The translations under genes were made by a program, and so were the position numbers. Below are positions 23,152-33,252 of a stretch of DNA of 64,000 nucleotides, piece by piece; the stretch's first letter is position 1; each line of letters opens with the position of its first letter. Source of the stretch: Streptomyces cellulosae. Its GTDB lineage: Bacteria; Actinomycetota; Actinomycetes; Streptomycetales; Streptomycetaceae. The stretch spans positions 183,496 to 247,495 of the forward strand of contig NZ_JOEV01000014.1 of NCBI RefSeq assembly GCF_000721105.1. Reading direction: 5' to 3'. The notes beneath the pieces were generated by a model that searched no databases, was not told where the DNA came from, and was given only the letters and a program-made list of their open reading frames with translations.

Positions 23152-25577
23152 AGACCGACCGCGATCTGCTGGGCGATCTCGTGCGAGCGGTTCTCCCAGA
23201 TGTCCTTGACGACCTCGAAGTACTTGTCCGTGTACGGGGCGAGCAGTTCCCGCTGGCCGGTCTGGACGAAGCCGCCGATGACGGCTTCCTGGACGGCGTT
23301 CGGCAGCTTGTCGGACTCGACGACCGACGCCCACGCCTCCGCCTTGGCCTCCTCGGTCGGGCGGGCGGCCCGGGCGGTGGCCGCGTGCCGCTCGCCGGCG
23401 GCCGTCTTGTCGCGCTCGTACTCGCCGGCGATCTCCGCCTCGTCGTAGCGGCCCACCGCGGCCAGCCGCTGGACGAACGACCAGCGCAGCTCGGTGTCGA
23501 CGGCCAGGCCCTCGATGGTCTGCGTGCCCTCCAGCAGGGCGTCGAGCAGGTCCAGCTGCTCGGGCGTCCGGGCGGTCGCGGCGAACGCGCGCGCCCACGC
23601 GAGCTGGTGGTCGCCGGCCGGCGCAGCCGCCCGCAGGTGGGCCAGCGTGGCGTCGGTCCAACGGGTCAGCAGGGCCTCGCGGGCGGCCGGGTCGGCGTAC
23701 AGCTCGATCGCCAGCTTCACCTGGCGGTGCAGCGACTGCACGACGCCGATGTCGGACTCCTTGCCGATGCCCGACAGGACGAGGGAGAGGTAGTCGCGGG
23801 TGGCGAGTTCGGCGTCCCGGGTCATGTCCCAGGCCGACGCCCAGCACAGGGCGCGGGGGAGGGAGGACTCGAAGTCGCCGAGGTGCTCGGTGACGAAGGC
23901 GAGGGACTGCTCGTCCAGGCGGACCTTCGCGTACGAGAGGTCGTCGTCGTTCAGCAGCACCACGGCCGGACGGCGCTTGCCGACCAGCTGCGGTACGGCG
24001 GTCAGCTCGCCGTCGACGTCGAGTTCGACGCGCTCGTCGCGGACCAGCTTGCCGCTGGACTCGTCGAGTTCGTACAGACCGACCGCGATCCGGTGCGGAC
24101 GCAGCGTGGGCTCGCCCTTGGCGCCTGCGGGCAGGGCGGGGGCCTCCTGGCGGATCGCGAAGGACGTGACGACACCGTCGGCGTCCGTCTCGATCTGCGG
24201 GCGCAGGACGTTGATGCCGGCGGTCTCCAGCCACGCCTTCGACCAGGACTTCAGGTCACGCCCGGAGGTCGTCTCCAGGGCGCCCAACAGGTCGGACAGG
24301 CGTGTGTTGCCGTACGCGTGCGCCTTGAAGTACGCCTGTACGCCCGCGAAGAACTCGTCCTCGCCGACGTACGCGACGAGCTGCTTCAGCACCGAGGCGC
24401 CCTTGGCGTACGTGATGCCGTCGAAGTTGACCAGGACGTCGTCCAGGTCGCTGATGTCCGCCATGATCGGGTGCGTGGAGGGCAGCTGGTCCTGCCGGTA
24501 CGCCCAGGTCTTCATGGAGTTGGCGAACGACGTCCAGGAGTGCGGCCAGCGCGAGCCGGGCGCGGCGGCCTGGCAGGCGATGGAGGTGTAGGTGGCGAAC
24601 GACTCGTTCAGCCACAGGTCGTTCCACCACTCCATGGTGACCAGGTCGCCGAACCACATGTGGGCCAGCTCGTGCAGGATGGTCTCGGCGCGCGTCTCGT
24701 ACGCGGCGTCGGTCACCTTCGACCGGAACACGTACTGGTCGCGAATGGTCACCGCGCCCGCGTTCTCCATCGCGCCCGCGTTGAACTCCGGCACGAACAG
24801 CTGGTCGTACTTCTTGAACGGGTACGCGTAGTCGAACTTCTCCTGGAACCAGTCGAAGCCCTGCCGGGTCACCTCGAAGATGGCGTCCGAGTCGAGGTGT
24901 TCGGCGAGCGAGGGCCGGCAGTAGATGCCGAGCGGCACCGACTGGCCGTCCTTCTCGTACACGCTGTGCACCGAGTGGTACGGGCCCACGATCAGCGCGG
25001 TGATGTACGACGAGATGCGCGGCGTCGGCTCGAAGATCCAGACGCTGTCCTTCGGCTCCGGGGTGGGCGAGTTGGAGATGACCGTCCAGCCCTCCGGCGC
25101 CCGGACGGTGAACTGGAAGGTCGCCTTCAGGTCGGGCTGCTCGAAGCTCGCGAAGACCCTGCGAGCGTCCGGCACCTCGAACTGGGTGTAGAGGTAGGCC
25201 TGGTTGTCGACCGGGTCGACGAACCGGTGCAACCCCTCACCGGTGTTGGTGTACGCGCAGTCGGCGACGACCCGCAGGATGTTGCGGCCCTCCAGCAGCC
25301 CGGGCAGCGTGATCCGGGAGTCCGCGAAGAGCTCGGCGGGGTCGAGTTGGTCGCCGTTGAGGGCGATCTCGTGAACGGCCGGGGCGACCAGGTCGATGAA
25401 GGACTCCGCGGCGCCGTCCGCGTCGCTCTCGGCGACATCGAAGCGCACCGTGGTCACGGACCTGTAGGTACCGCCCTCCTGCGCGCCGGAGAGGTCGAGT
25501 TCGATCTCGTACGAGTCAACGGTGAGCAGCTTCGCCCGCTGCTGCGCCTCTTCGCGAGTCAGGTTGGTGCCAGGCAC
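22989..25577 (-). CDS. pepN: Aminopeptidase N (M1 zinc metallopeptidase), copy 1
   Basis: 862 aa. Removes N-terminal residues from peptides in the cytoplasm. The exopeptidase motif GAMENAGAVTIRDQY and the zinc site HELAHMWFGDLVTMEWWNDL with NESFATY (two His and the distal Glu) are intact. The C-terminal helical ERAP1-like domain has normal length for actinobacterial PepN. A paralogue of almost the same size lies at 37088-39682. No signal peptide. Confidence 0.95.
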   Translation of the reverse strand: MPGTNLTREEAQQRAKLLTVDSYEIELDLSGAQEGGTYRSVTTVRFDVAESDADGAAESFIDLVAPAVHEIALNGDQLDPAELFADSRITLPGLLEGRNILRVVADCAYTNTGEGLHRFVDPVDNQAYLYTQFEVPDARRVFASFEQPDLKATFQFTVRAPEGWTVISNSPTPEPKDSVWIFEPTPRISSYITALIVGPYHSVHSVYEKDGQSVPLGIYCRPSLAEHLDSDAIFEVTRQGFDWFQEKFDYAYPFKKYDQLFVPEFNAGAMENAGAVTIRDQYVFRSKVTDAAYETRAETILHELAHMWFGDLVTMEWWNDLWLNESFATYTSIACQAAAPGSRWPHSWTSFANSMKTWAYRQDQLPSTHPIMADISDLDDVLVNFDGITYAKGASVLKQLVAYVGEDEFFAGVQAYFKAHAYGNTRLSDLLGALETTSGRDLKSWSKAWLETAGINVLRPQIETDADGVVTSFAIRQEAPALPAGAKGEPTLRPHRIAVGLYELDESSGKLVRDERVELDVDGELTAVPQLVGKRRPAVVLLNDDDLSYAKVRLDEQSLAFVTEHLGDFESSLPRALCWASAWDMTRDAELATRDYLSLVLSGIGKESDIGVVQSLHRQVKLAIELYADPAAREALLTRWTDATLAHLRAAAPAGDHQLAWARAFAATARTPEQLDLLDALLEGTQTIEGLAVDTELRWSFVQRLAAVGRYDEAEIAGEYERDKTAAGERHAATARAARPTEEAKAEAWASVVESDKLPNAVQEAVIGGFVQTGQRELLAPYTDKYFEVVKDIWENRSHEIAQQIAVGLYPSIQVSEETLRRTDEWLASAEPSAALRRLISESRAGVERALKAQAADAAAPE

Positions 25578-25689
25578 GCGGTCATCTCCTCGTCATGGGG
25601 TGGTTCGGCCATCCTTCCACGGGAGGTACGGGGAAGGCGATGTCCGTTTACCGCCGGTGGGCGGGTCGGACGGGCACCAGCCTGAAGTG

Positions 25690-26190
25690 ATGACGACAGA
25701 CATGACGACAGACATGACGACGTACCTCGTACACCCGGTCGACCGGGTGGCCCTGAAGGAACTGCGCGTGATCGACGACGCGGGACGCGAGACGGTTCCC
25801 GTCACCGACGACGAGGGCGGCGCCCCCCTCCGCTGCTGCCTGCGCCGCAGCGAACCGGGAGAGCGCATCGCCCTGGTCTCCTACGCCCCCTTGCGCCGCT
25901 GGGCGGCGGAGACGGGCGTCGATCCAGGGGCGTACGACGAGCAGGGCCCCGTCTTCATCCACGCGGAGGAATGCGCGGGACCGGAGGGCGACGGCCTGCC
26001 CTTCGCCGACGCGCACCGGACGGTCCGCCGGTACTCGGGGGAGGGGCACATTCTGGGCGGGCGGCTGGTGAAGGGGCCCGAGGCGCTCGAGGCGGCCTGC
26101 GCGGAGGCGTACGCCGATCCGGAGGTGGCGGTGGTGCATGTGCGGGCGGTGGAGTACGGGTGTTTCCTCTATGCGGTGGGCAGGAGGTAG
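25690..26190 (+). CDS. DUF1203-family protein
   Basis: 166 aa. Conserved segments include LRCCLRRSEPGERIALVSYA and GPVFIHAEECAG, as in DUF1203 proteins, which are widespread and uncharacterised. Three in-frame ATGs (25690, 25702, 25714) arise from a duplicated MTTD unit (MTTDMTTDMTTYLVHP); the ribosome site is weak, so the exact start is uncertain. Cytoplasmic. The gene ends before a strong bidirectional terminator. Confidence 0.75.
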   Translation: MTTDMTTDMTTYLVHPVDRVALKELRVIDDAGRETVPVTDDEGGAPLRCCLRRSEPGERIALVSYAPLRRWAAETGVDPGAYDEQGPVFIHAEECAGPEGDGLPFADAHRTVRRYSGEGHILGGRLVKGPEALEAACAEAYADPEVAVVHVRAVEYGCFLYAVGRR

Positions 26191-26246
26191 ACGCCGTGCG
26201 GTAGTACGAGACGCGGCGCTGCGGCGGCATCCGGCTTTCCGAGTAC

Positions 26247-26293
26247 GCGGAAGGGGGCGCCCACCGGTCACACCGGTGGGCGCCCCCTTCCGC
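26247..26293. terminator. Strong bidirectional terminator
   Basis: A perfect 22-bp stem with a 3-base loop (arms 26247-26268 and 26272-26293; core GGGGGCGCCCACCGG) between the convergent DUF1203 and asd genes. It is the strongest hairpin in the window. Confidence 0.88.
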
Positions 26294-26310
26294 CTGCGTA
26301 CGGACCGGCG

Positions 26311-27348
<1,038 letters not shown>

Positions 27349-27657
27349 TCACATGCTTTACGTGCGTGTTGCCTGGCCGAGACGTTTCCATGATGCGGCC
27401 GACATGGGCCTACCTGTCCAATTCTTTCGCCGCCATGCCCGAGGGGTGGGACACACCCGGTCGGCCGTCGGCCACGGAACTCCGGCCGCCCCACCTCCGA
27501 GGTGCAGGAATTCGCCCTGCGACCGCTCCGCGCCGCAAGCTGTGCCGCCTCCCGCCCTGGTGTGACGTACGCCTCTGAACGAAATCCCACCGCCTCGGCC
27601 GAACGTTTCCGCGCGCTGCGGCGTCGTAGAGGAAACGCGGTGAGGGGAGGGGTGTCT

Positions 27658-28194
27658 GTGCTGCGCAGGAAGGCCCGCCGCGCCCACGGGGACGTAGGGG
27701 ACGGGCTCGACGACCCGCTGGACGCGGCTCAGGAACGCCGGGTGCGAGCGGTGCTCGCCCTGGGCGGGGTGCCGCAGGCGGACCTGCCGGACGGGGTGCA
27801 GCAGGTCCGCCTGCGGTTGCTGGAGCGGGTGGCGCGCGGGGACGAGGCGCCGCGTGACGTGTCCGCGTGGGCGGCTGTCGTCGCCTCCAACCTGGCCGTG
27901 GACTGGCACCGCGCCAAGCGCCGCCAGGAACGCGTCGGCGAACGCCTGGCCTCCCTGCGCCAGGTGGAACACCCCTCCGGCGAGGACACCAGCCTGCTCT
28001 CCCTCGCCGTCGCCCGGGGCCTGGACGAGCTGCCCGACGCCCAGCGCCAGGTCGTCGTCCTGCGCTTCTACGCCGACCTGCCGGTGCGCGGGATCGCCGA
28101 GGAGCTCGGCATCCCGGAGGGCACGGTCAAGAGCAGGCTGCACACGGCGGTCCGGGCCCTGCGGGCCCGTCTGCACGAGGACGAGGTGGTGTGA
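27658..28194 (+). CDS. RNA polymerase sigma-70 family factor (ECF-like)
   Basis: 178 aa. Region 2-like part: LPDGVQQVRLRLLERVARGD, then SAWAAVVASNLAVDWHRAKR. Region 4: LDELPDAQRQVVVLRFYADL, then AEELGIPEGTVKSRLHTAVR, with the helix-turn-helix that reads the -35 element. The GTG at 27658 is 7 bases after GGAGG (27646-27650); a GTG at 27652 is too close. The next gene starts two bases after the stop, the usual place for a regulator of sigma activity. Confidence 0.87.
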   Translation: MLRRKARRAHGDVGDGLDDPLDAAQERRVRAVLALGGVPQADLPDGVQQVRLRLLERVARGDEAPRDVSAWAAVVASNLAVDWHRAKRRQERVGERLASLRQVEHPSGEDTSLLSLAVARGLDELPDAQRQVVVLRFYADLPVRGIAEELGIPEGTVKSRLHTAVRALRARLHEDEVV

Positions 28195-28195
28195 C

Positions 28196-28939
28196 ATGAC
28201 CGCCGACCACGAGGGACCCGCCGGCCTGGACGCCCTGATGGCCGCACTCACCGACGATCCGCTCCCGGACGAGGCCCGCGCGGACGCCGCCTTCCGGGCG
28301 GAGCACCGGGCGGCCCAGGCCGATCTCGCGGTGCTGCGGGAACAGCTCGGGATCATCGGCAACGCCCTCGGGGAACCCCCGCCGGCTGTGAAGCCCGTTC
28401 CCGTACGTCCCGCACGTCCCGCACGTCCCGTACGTCCCGCACGGACCCGCCGACGTGCCCGCGACCTCGCCTTCGGCACCCTCGCGGTGGCCGCCGTCGC
28501 GGCCGTGCTGTCGGGCATGGCCTGGCTGCTGACGCAGGCGGGGGGAGGGGTCGGCGCGGCCTCGGACAGCGCCGGCGACAGCGCGGCGTCCAAGCAGGTC
28601 TCCGGCGCCCGCTTCGGCAGCCCCCGCTACCTGGCCTGCGCCCGCACGGTCGCCGAGGGCACGGTCACCCGCCTCGAACAGCTGCCCGATGACGAACAGC
28701 TGCTCGTCACCGTGCGCGTGACCCGCTCCTACAAACCGGCGAAGAGCCGGGACGAGCTGACCTACGCGGTCGGCCGGTACGACGTCCCCGACCTGGCGAA
28801 GGGCGACCAGGTACTGCTCGGCGTGCCCGAGGACACCACCACCCCGGACCACTGGGTGGTCGGCGAGCAGGAGGTCGCCCGGGAGCGGGCCGGGATCATC
28901 GCGTCGCTGCCCGAGTCACGCACGATCACCTGCGGATGA
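28196..28939 (+). CDS. Single-pass membrane protein, probable anti-sigma factor
   Basis: 247 aa. A cytoplasmic N-terminal half (MTADHEGPAGLDALMAALTD...) is followed by one helix (FGTLAVAAVAAVLSGMAWLL) and an extracellular domain of ~120 residues. The zinc anti-sigma HxxxCxxC motif is absent. A juxtamembrane VRPARPARPVRPAR run is encoded by 9-bp repeats. Immediate linkage to the sigma gene (one-base gap) and topology suggest it holds the sigma factor at the membrane; that role is inferred. Confidence 0.65.
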   Translation: MTADHEGPAGLDALMAALTDDPLPDEARADAAFRAEHRAAQADLAVLREQLGIIGNALGEPPPAVKPVPVRPARPARPVRPARTRRRARDLAFGTLAVAAVAAVLSGMAWLLTQAGGGVGAASDSAGDSAASKQVSGARFGSPRYLACARTVAEGTVTRLEQLPDDEQLLVTVRVTRSYKPAKSRDELTYAVGRYDVPDLAKGDQVLLGVPEDTTTPDHWVVGEQEVARERAGIIASLPESRTITCG

Positions 28940-28950
28940 GCCCATGAGGA

Positions 28951-28984
28951 AGGGGCGGGCGCCCAGGCACGGGCGCCCGCCCCT
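28951..28984. terminator. Bidirectional terminator
   Basis: A perfect 14-bp stem, AGGGGCGGGCGCCC with GGGCGCCCGCCCCT, and a 6-base loop between the anti-sigma and S8 protease genes (convergent). Confidence 0.82.
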
Positions 28985-29001
28985 CGGCCGTACCGGATCG
29001 G

Positions 29002-32000
29002 TTACGGCGTGACCTTCTCGATCTTCACGCTGCCGGTGCCCGCGACCGTGCCGCGGGCGTTGACCAGCTGGACCTGGCCGAAGAACTCACGGCCCTCCGG
29101 GGCGGCCGCGGCGGCGACGACGCTGCCGGAGACGGTCGCCGAGTCGCCCGTGCCGAGCTTCACCGGCGTCGAGCCGTCGACGGTGACCGTGCCGAGCGCG
29201 GCGGAGAAGAACACGTCCTGGTAGTCGTACGCGGTGGAACCGGACGGGACCGCGTAGCCGACGACCTCGATGGTGTACGTGCCGGCGGCCGGGGTGGGGA
29301 CCGAGACCGCCTCCTCCGAGTCACCGTCGGCGGACAGGCCCACCTGGGTGCCGGCCGCGTTCTTCACGACCAGGTCCAGGTCGGCCGCCGGGTCGGAGAC
29401 GTTGCCGATGGCGACGTCCAGCGACGTGGCGCCCGCGGGCACCTCGACCGTGGTGGTCTGCGTCTGCCCCGTGGCGATCGTCGGGCGGGCCGACTTGGCC
29501 GAGCCGAGCGGGCCGCCCACCAGCTTGCCGTCGATCGCCGCGAAGCCGTTGGTCACCTTCCAGGAGGCGGTGGCCGGGGTGCCGACCTTGGCCTCGGGAA
29601 CGGTCACGGTCTCCGGGTCGAAGACCGCGCCGAGGACGGAGACGTCCAGCTTGTACGGGTTGTCGAGGAGCGGCGACGTACGGCGCGACTCGACCTCGAT
29701 CTCCCAGACGCCCGGCACCGGGTCGGCGTACGAACGCACGTCCGGCTTGCAGCCGTTGCCGTCGAGGTAGTTGTTGTAGCAGTACGGGGTGCTGGTGTTG
29801 TCCACCGGGACGCCGTACGGGTGGATGGCGATGAACCGCGTCTGGCTCTTGCCCTTCAGCCCGCCGATCGCGACCTCCAGCGACTTCGCGCCCTCGGGAA
29901 CCGTCACGAAGTACGACCGGGTGCTGTTGCGCTGCACCGAAGAGGAGGCCGCGTAGGTGTACTTGACCGGCGCGGACACCACGACCGTCGACAGGACCTG
30001 CTGGTCCACGCCCTCGGTCTTCGGGTCGTCGACCTCGAGGATCGCGCTCTTGAGCCCGGCGGACTTCGGCGCGGCCTGGACCTTGACGGTCACCGGCTGG
30101 TTCAGCGGCAGCCTCACCTCGTCCGAGCCGAGGATCCGGAACGTCTTCGCCGCGTTGTTCTCGAAGGACAGCTCGTGACGGACCGGCTTGTCGGAGCCGG
30201 AGGTACGGGTGATCGTGACGTCGTACGTCTTCTTCTGGCCGGCCTTGAGCCCGCCCTCACGGTCGTACAGGCCCGTGCCGGAGCCCGGGGTCTTCAGGAA
30301 CTGGTCGATCGCGGTGTCGACCGGTGCCTTCACCGTGTAGGTGTGGGCGGTGGCGCCGTCGCGGATCGCGTCCCAGGCGTCCTCGATGTCGATGAGGCCC
30401 GCCCCCTCCTCGTACGCCTGCACACCCTTGATGTGGTCGGCGGTCGAGGTGAGCGCGGTGCGCAGGGTGGCCGGGGTGAGGTCGATCCTCTTGGCCTTGG
30501 CGGCGGACAGCAGCAGCGCGGACGCGCCCGCGGCCTGCGGGGACGCCATCGAGGTGCCCTGGAGCATCGAGTAACCGGCCGGCAGGGTGTAGCCCGCCTC
30601 GGCGACCGGGGCGCCCGGCAGCCAGGTCTGGGTGGTGTTGATCGCCGCGCCCGGGGCGGACAGGGTCGGGGTGAAGCCGCCGTCCTCACGCGGGCCGCGC
30701 GAGGAGAACGGCATCATCGCGTACCCCTTCTCCACGACCGAGCCGTAGTTGGCGGCCCAGGTCTCCTTGGAGATGGTCGCGCCGACCGAGATGACCTTGT
30801 CGGCCAGGCCCGGGTCGCCGATGGTGTTGGCGCCGGGGCCGGAGTTGCCGGCCGAGATCACCAGCTGGACGCCGTAGGTGTCGATGAGGCGCGTGTACAG
30901 CTCGGCGCGCGCGTTGTTGCCGTCGTTCAGCGCGGGCAGGCCGCCGATCGACATGTTGACGATGTCGACGCCCCGGTTGGCGACGAGGTCGATCATGCCC
31001 TCGGTGAGCGCCACGTTGGTGCAGCCGGGGCCGAACTCGCAGGCCCGGGACGAGACGATCTTCGCGCCGGGCGCGGCGCCGTTCATCTTCCCGCCGAACA
31101 GGCCGTTCGCGGCGGTGATGCCGGCGACGTGGGTGCCGTGCTCGCTGGAGATCATGCCGATGTTGACGTAGTCGGCCTTGGCGCCCGCGGCGTTGTAGAC
31201 GACGTCCTTGCGGATCTCGACAACGAACGGGATGCGCTCGGCGACGTCGGTCGCCGGGTCGTCCGTGCCGAAGTAGCCGATCCGGTAGCCGTCCTTGTAC
31301 GGCTTCATCGGCTGCTCGTCGGTGAAGTCGAGGTCGTCGTCGAGGTCGACGCGCACGGTGCCGGAGGCGGCGTCGTACAGCGTGCCCCAGACGTCCGTCT
31401 TGTCACCGTCGCGGTTGACGTCGCCCGCCTGGTCGCCGCCCGCGGTCGCGGACTCGTAGAAGTAGCTGAACCTGTACGAGCCGGCCGGCGCCTTGAACGT
31501 CTCGGCGCTGCCGCCGCGGGGGGTCGCGGTGAACGCGGGACCCGCCGCCGAGGTGGTCATCCGCAGCCAGGAGCCGTCGCCGTCGGAGACCGGGTCGGTC
31601 GAGGTCACCCAGTCGACGATCTTCCGCTCGCCGGTGCTGGTCTTCTGCAGCGCCGGGTGCGCGAGGTCCACACCCGAGTCGAGGATGCCGATGGTGACAC
31701 CGCGGCCGTCCGCCTTCGGGTGGTCCCGCACGAAGTCGACGGCGCCCGTCTCGAAGGACGGGTTGTACGGGTTCTCGGCGGGCGTCTTCCTGCCCGGCGC
31801 CGGGTAGGAGGCGGTGCCCTTGCCGCCCTTGTTCGCGGCGCCCTCGGCGGTGTCCGCGGCCGGAGACGGGTCGTCCAGCACGATCTCCTGGCGCAGGTCG
31901 ATACCGTGCACGGAGGAGAGCTTGGTGGCGGCGGCGATGGCCGCGTCCGCCCTGCCCGTCGGGACGGTGGCGCGGACGTAGCCGAGCTTGTCGTAGGTCT

Positions 32001-32316
32001 TGCCGACCAGGCCGCCCTGGACCGCGTCGAGCTGTGCGGCGACCTGCTCGGTCTGCCCGGGGGCGGTCGCGACCATCAGCGTGACGCTCTTGTCGCCGTC
32101 GGCCTTGGCCTCGGTGAGCGCGTCGGCGTCGTCGGACCCCAGCTTGTCGTGGGCGGACTTGACGCTCGGGTCGGCCGCGACGGGTGCGTCGTCGGCGGCC
32201 AGGGCCATGGGTATCGGCCCCGCGGCGGAGAGTGCGGCCACCAGACCGGCGGCCGCGGCGATCCGGACCACGCGTCTCGCGCCGGATATCGGATCGCGCT
32301 GGGCGGTGTGGGTCAT
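29002..32316 (-). CDS. Large secreted subtilisin-like (S8) serine protease
   Basis: 1104 aa. A signal peptide (ARRVVRIAAAAGLVAALSAA, then GPIPMALA) and an inhibitor-like propeptide are followed by the S8 catalytic domain: Asp in IGILDSGVDLAHPAL, His in EHGTHVAGITAANG, Ser in QGTSMASPQAAGAS, and the oxyanion Asn in LVISAGNSGPGAN. The ~500-residue C-terminal part is beta-rich with two pre-peptidase-like (PPC) segments such as AAGTYTIEVVGYAVPSGSTA. AAGGG at 6 bases favours the ATG at 32316 over the ATG at 32322. Extracellular; an S. coelicolor homologue of this size is known from memory. Confidence 0.92.
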   Translation of the reverse strand: MTHTAQRDPISGARRVVRIAAAAGLVAALSAAGPIPMALAADDAPVAADPSVKSAHDKLGSDDADALTEAKADGDKSVTLMVATAPGQTEQVAAQLDAVQGGLVGKTYDKLGYVRATVPTGRADAAIAAATKLSSVHGIDLRQEIVLDDPSPAADTAEGAANKGGKGTASYPAPGRKTPAENPYNPSFETGAVDFVRDHPKADGRGVTIGILDSGVDLAHPALQKTSTGERKIVDWVTSTDPVSDGDGSWLRMTTSAAGPAFTATPRGGSAETFKAPAGSYRFSYFYESATAGGDQAGDVNRDGDKTDVWGTLYDAASGTVRVDLDDDLDFTDEQPMKPYKDGYRIGYFGTDDPATDVAERIPFVVEIRKDVVYNAAGAKADYVNIGMISSEHGTHVAGITAANGLFGGKMNGAAPGAKIVSSRACEFGPGCTNVALTEGMIDLVANRGVDIVNMSIGGLPALNDGNNARAELYTRLIDTYGVQLVISAGNSGPGANTIGDPGLADKVISVGATISKETWAANYGSVVEKGYAMMPFSSRGPREDGGFTPTLSAPGAAINTTQTWLPGAPVAEAGYTLPAGYSMLQGTSMASPQAAGASALLLSAAKAKRIDLTPATLRTALTSTADHIKGVQAYEEGAGLIDIEDAWDAIRDGATAHTYTVKAPVDTAIDQFLKTPGSGTGLYDREGGLKAGQKKTYDVTITRTSGSDKPVRHELSFENNAAKTFRILGSDEVRLPLNQPVTVKVQAAPKSAGLKSAILEVDDPKTEGVDQQVLSTVVVSAPVKYTYAASSSVQRNSTRSYFVTVPEGAKSLEVAIGGLKGKSQTRFIAIHPYGVPVDNTSTPYCYNNYLDGNGCKPDVRSYADPVPGVWEIEVESRRTSPLLDNPYKLDVSVLGAVFDPETVTVPEAKVGTPATASWKVTNGFAAIDGKLVGGPLGSAKSARPTIATGQTQTTTVEVPAGATSLDVAIGNVSDPAADLDLVVKNAAGTQVGLSADGDSEEAVSVPTPAAGTYTIEVVGYAVPSGSTAYDYQDVFFSAALGTVTVDGSTPVKLGTGDSATVSGSVVAAAAAPEGREFFGQVQLVNARGTVAGTGSVKIEKVTP

Positions 32317-32558
32317 CGGCATCCCTTGTAGGTAAAGGAACGAGCGGGGTGCGACCGGAACCGATCGATCCCGGCCGCTTCGATCCGGATTGCGATCCCG
32401 GACGGGCGCACAGCTTTACCGATGAGGAAGATGTTTAGTGAGAGTTGACCGAATCGATATGGACGCATGGGGAAAACCCCCTATGCGCTCGACGGAGATG
32501 AGTTCCGAAAAGGGGCAAGTCGACCGAGCGGCGGCCGTCGGCGGGTTAACGTCCCCGG

Positions 32559-33053
32559 ATGCGAAGGAAGTTGAGGGTGGCGGCCTACGCCATATGCGTG
32601 CGTGACGGACAGCTCCTGCTCTCCCGCTCCCCGGCGCTGGACGGCGGACCGCCGGAGTGGGTACTGCCCGGCGGGGGCATGGAGCACGGCGAGGACCCCT
32701 ACGACACCGTCGTACGGGAGGTGGCCGAGGAGACCGGCTACCGCATCGACGTCACCGGTCTGCTCGGCGTCGACTCCTTTCACAGCGTCCTCCCCGGCCG
32801 CCTCCAACGCCCCGTCGACCATCACGGCGTACGGCTCGTCTACGAGGGCAGGGTCACCGGCGGCGAACTGCGCTACGAGATCGGCGGCTCCACCGACATG
32901 GCCGCCTGGCACGACCTGGACGCCGTGCCCGCGCTGAACCTGGTGCCGATGGTCGGGATCGGGCTGCGGCTGTGGCGTGAGCGGCCGGCCGCCGGGCGGC
33001 TCGAACCCGGTCCGGGAACAGCTCCCCTACCCGGAAAGATGAACACGGAGTAG
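32559..33053 (+). CDS. Nudix hydrolase
   Basis: 164 aa. A complete Nudix box, GGMEHGEDPYDTVVREVAEE followed by TGY, matches GX5EX7REUXEEXGU, the metal-binding site that hydrolyses nucleoside diphosphate-linked substrates. The fold begins RRKLRVAAYAICVRDGQLLL. The substrate cannot be inferred. The ATG at 32559 is close to the divergent protease promoter region (243 bases) and a short leader lacking a strong ribosome site precedes it. Confidence 0.88.
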   Translation: MRRKLRVAAYAICVRDGQLLLSRSPALDGGPPEWVLPGGGMEHGEDPYDTVVREVAEETGYRIDVTGLLGVDSFHSVLPGRLQRPVDHHGVRLVYEGRVTGGELRYEIGGSTDMAAWHDLDAVPALNLVPMVGIGLRLWRERPAAGRLEPGPGTAPLPGKMNTE

Positions 33054-33252
33054 CCGTCCCCGGGCCGTCCGGGGTGCGGTCGAGGACGCGCGGGGTAGTC
33101 CAAGATCCACGTACGGTGATCGGCGCTGCGCGTTGCCGCCTCGTTCACGCGCAGGTCATACCCGGTGCCAACGATCGGTAGTGAGCGGGACGTTCGCGAC
33201 AGCGACCGCCCGCGACCACTGCCGACGCGTTCGCACTCGGGGAGATCGCGCC

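Noticed and set aside
21873..25685. 1270-codon rightward frame opposite pepN
   Set aside because: Antisense shadow of the high-GC pepN gene, with composition typical of shadow frames.
29821..32331. 836-codon frame opposite the S8 protease
   Set aside because: Shadow frame; the leftward gene has all catalytic motifs.
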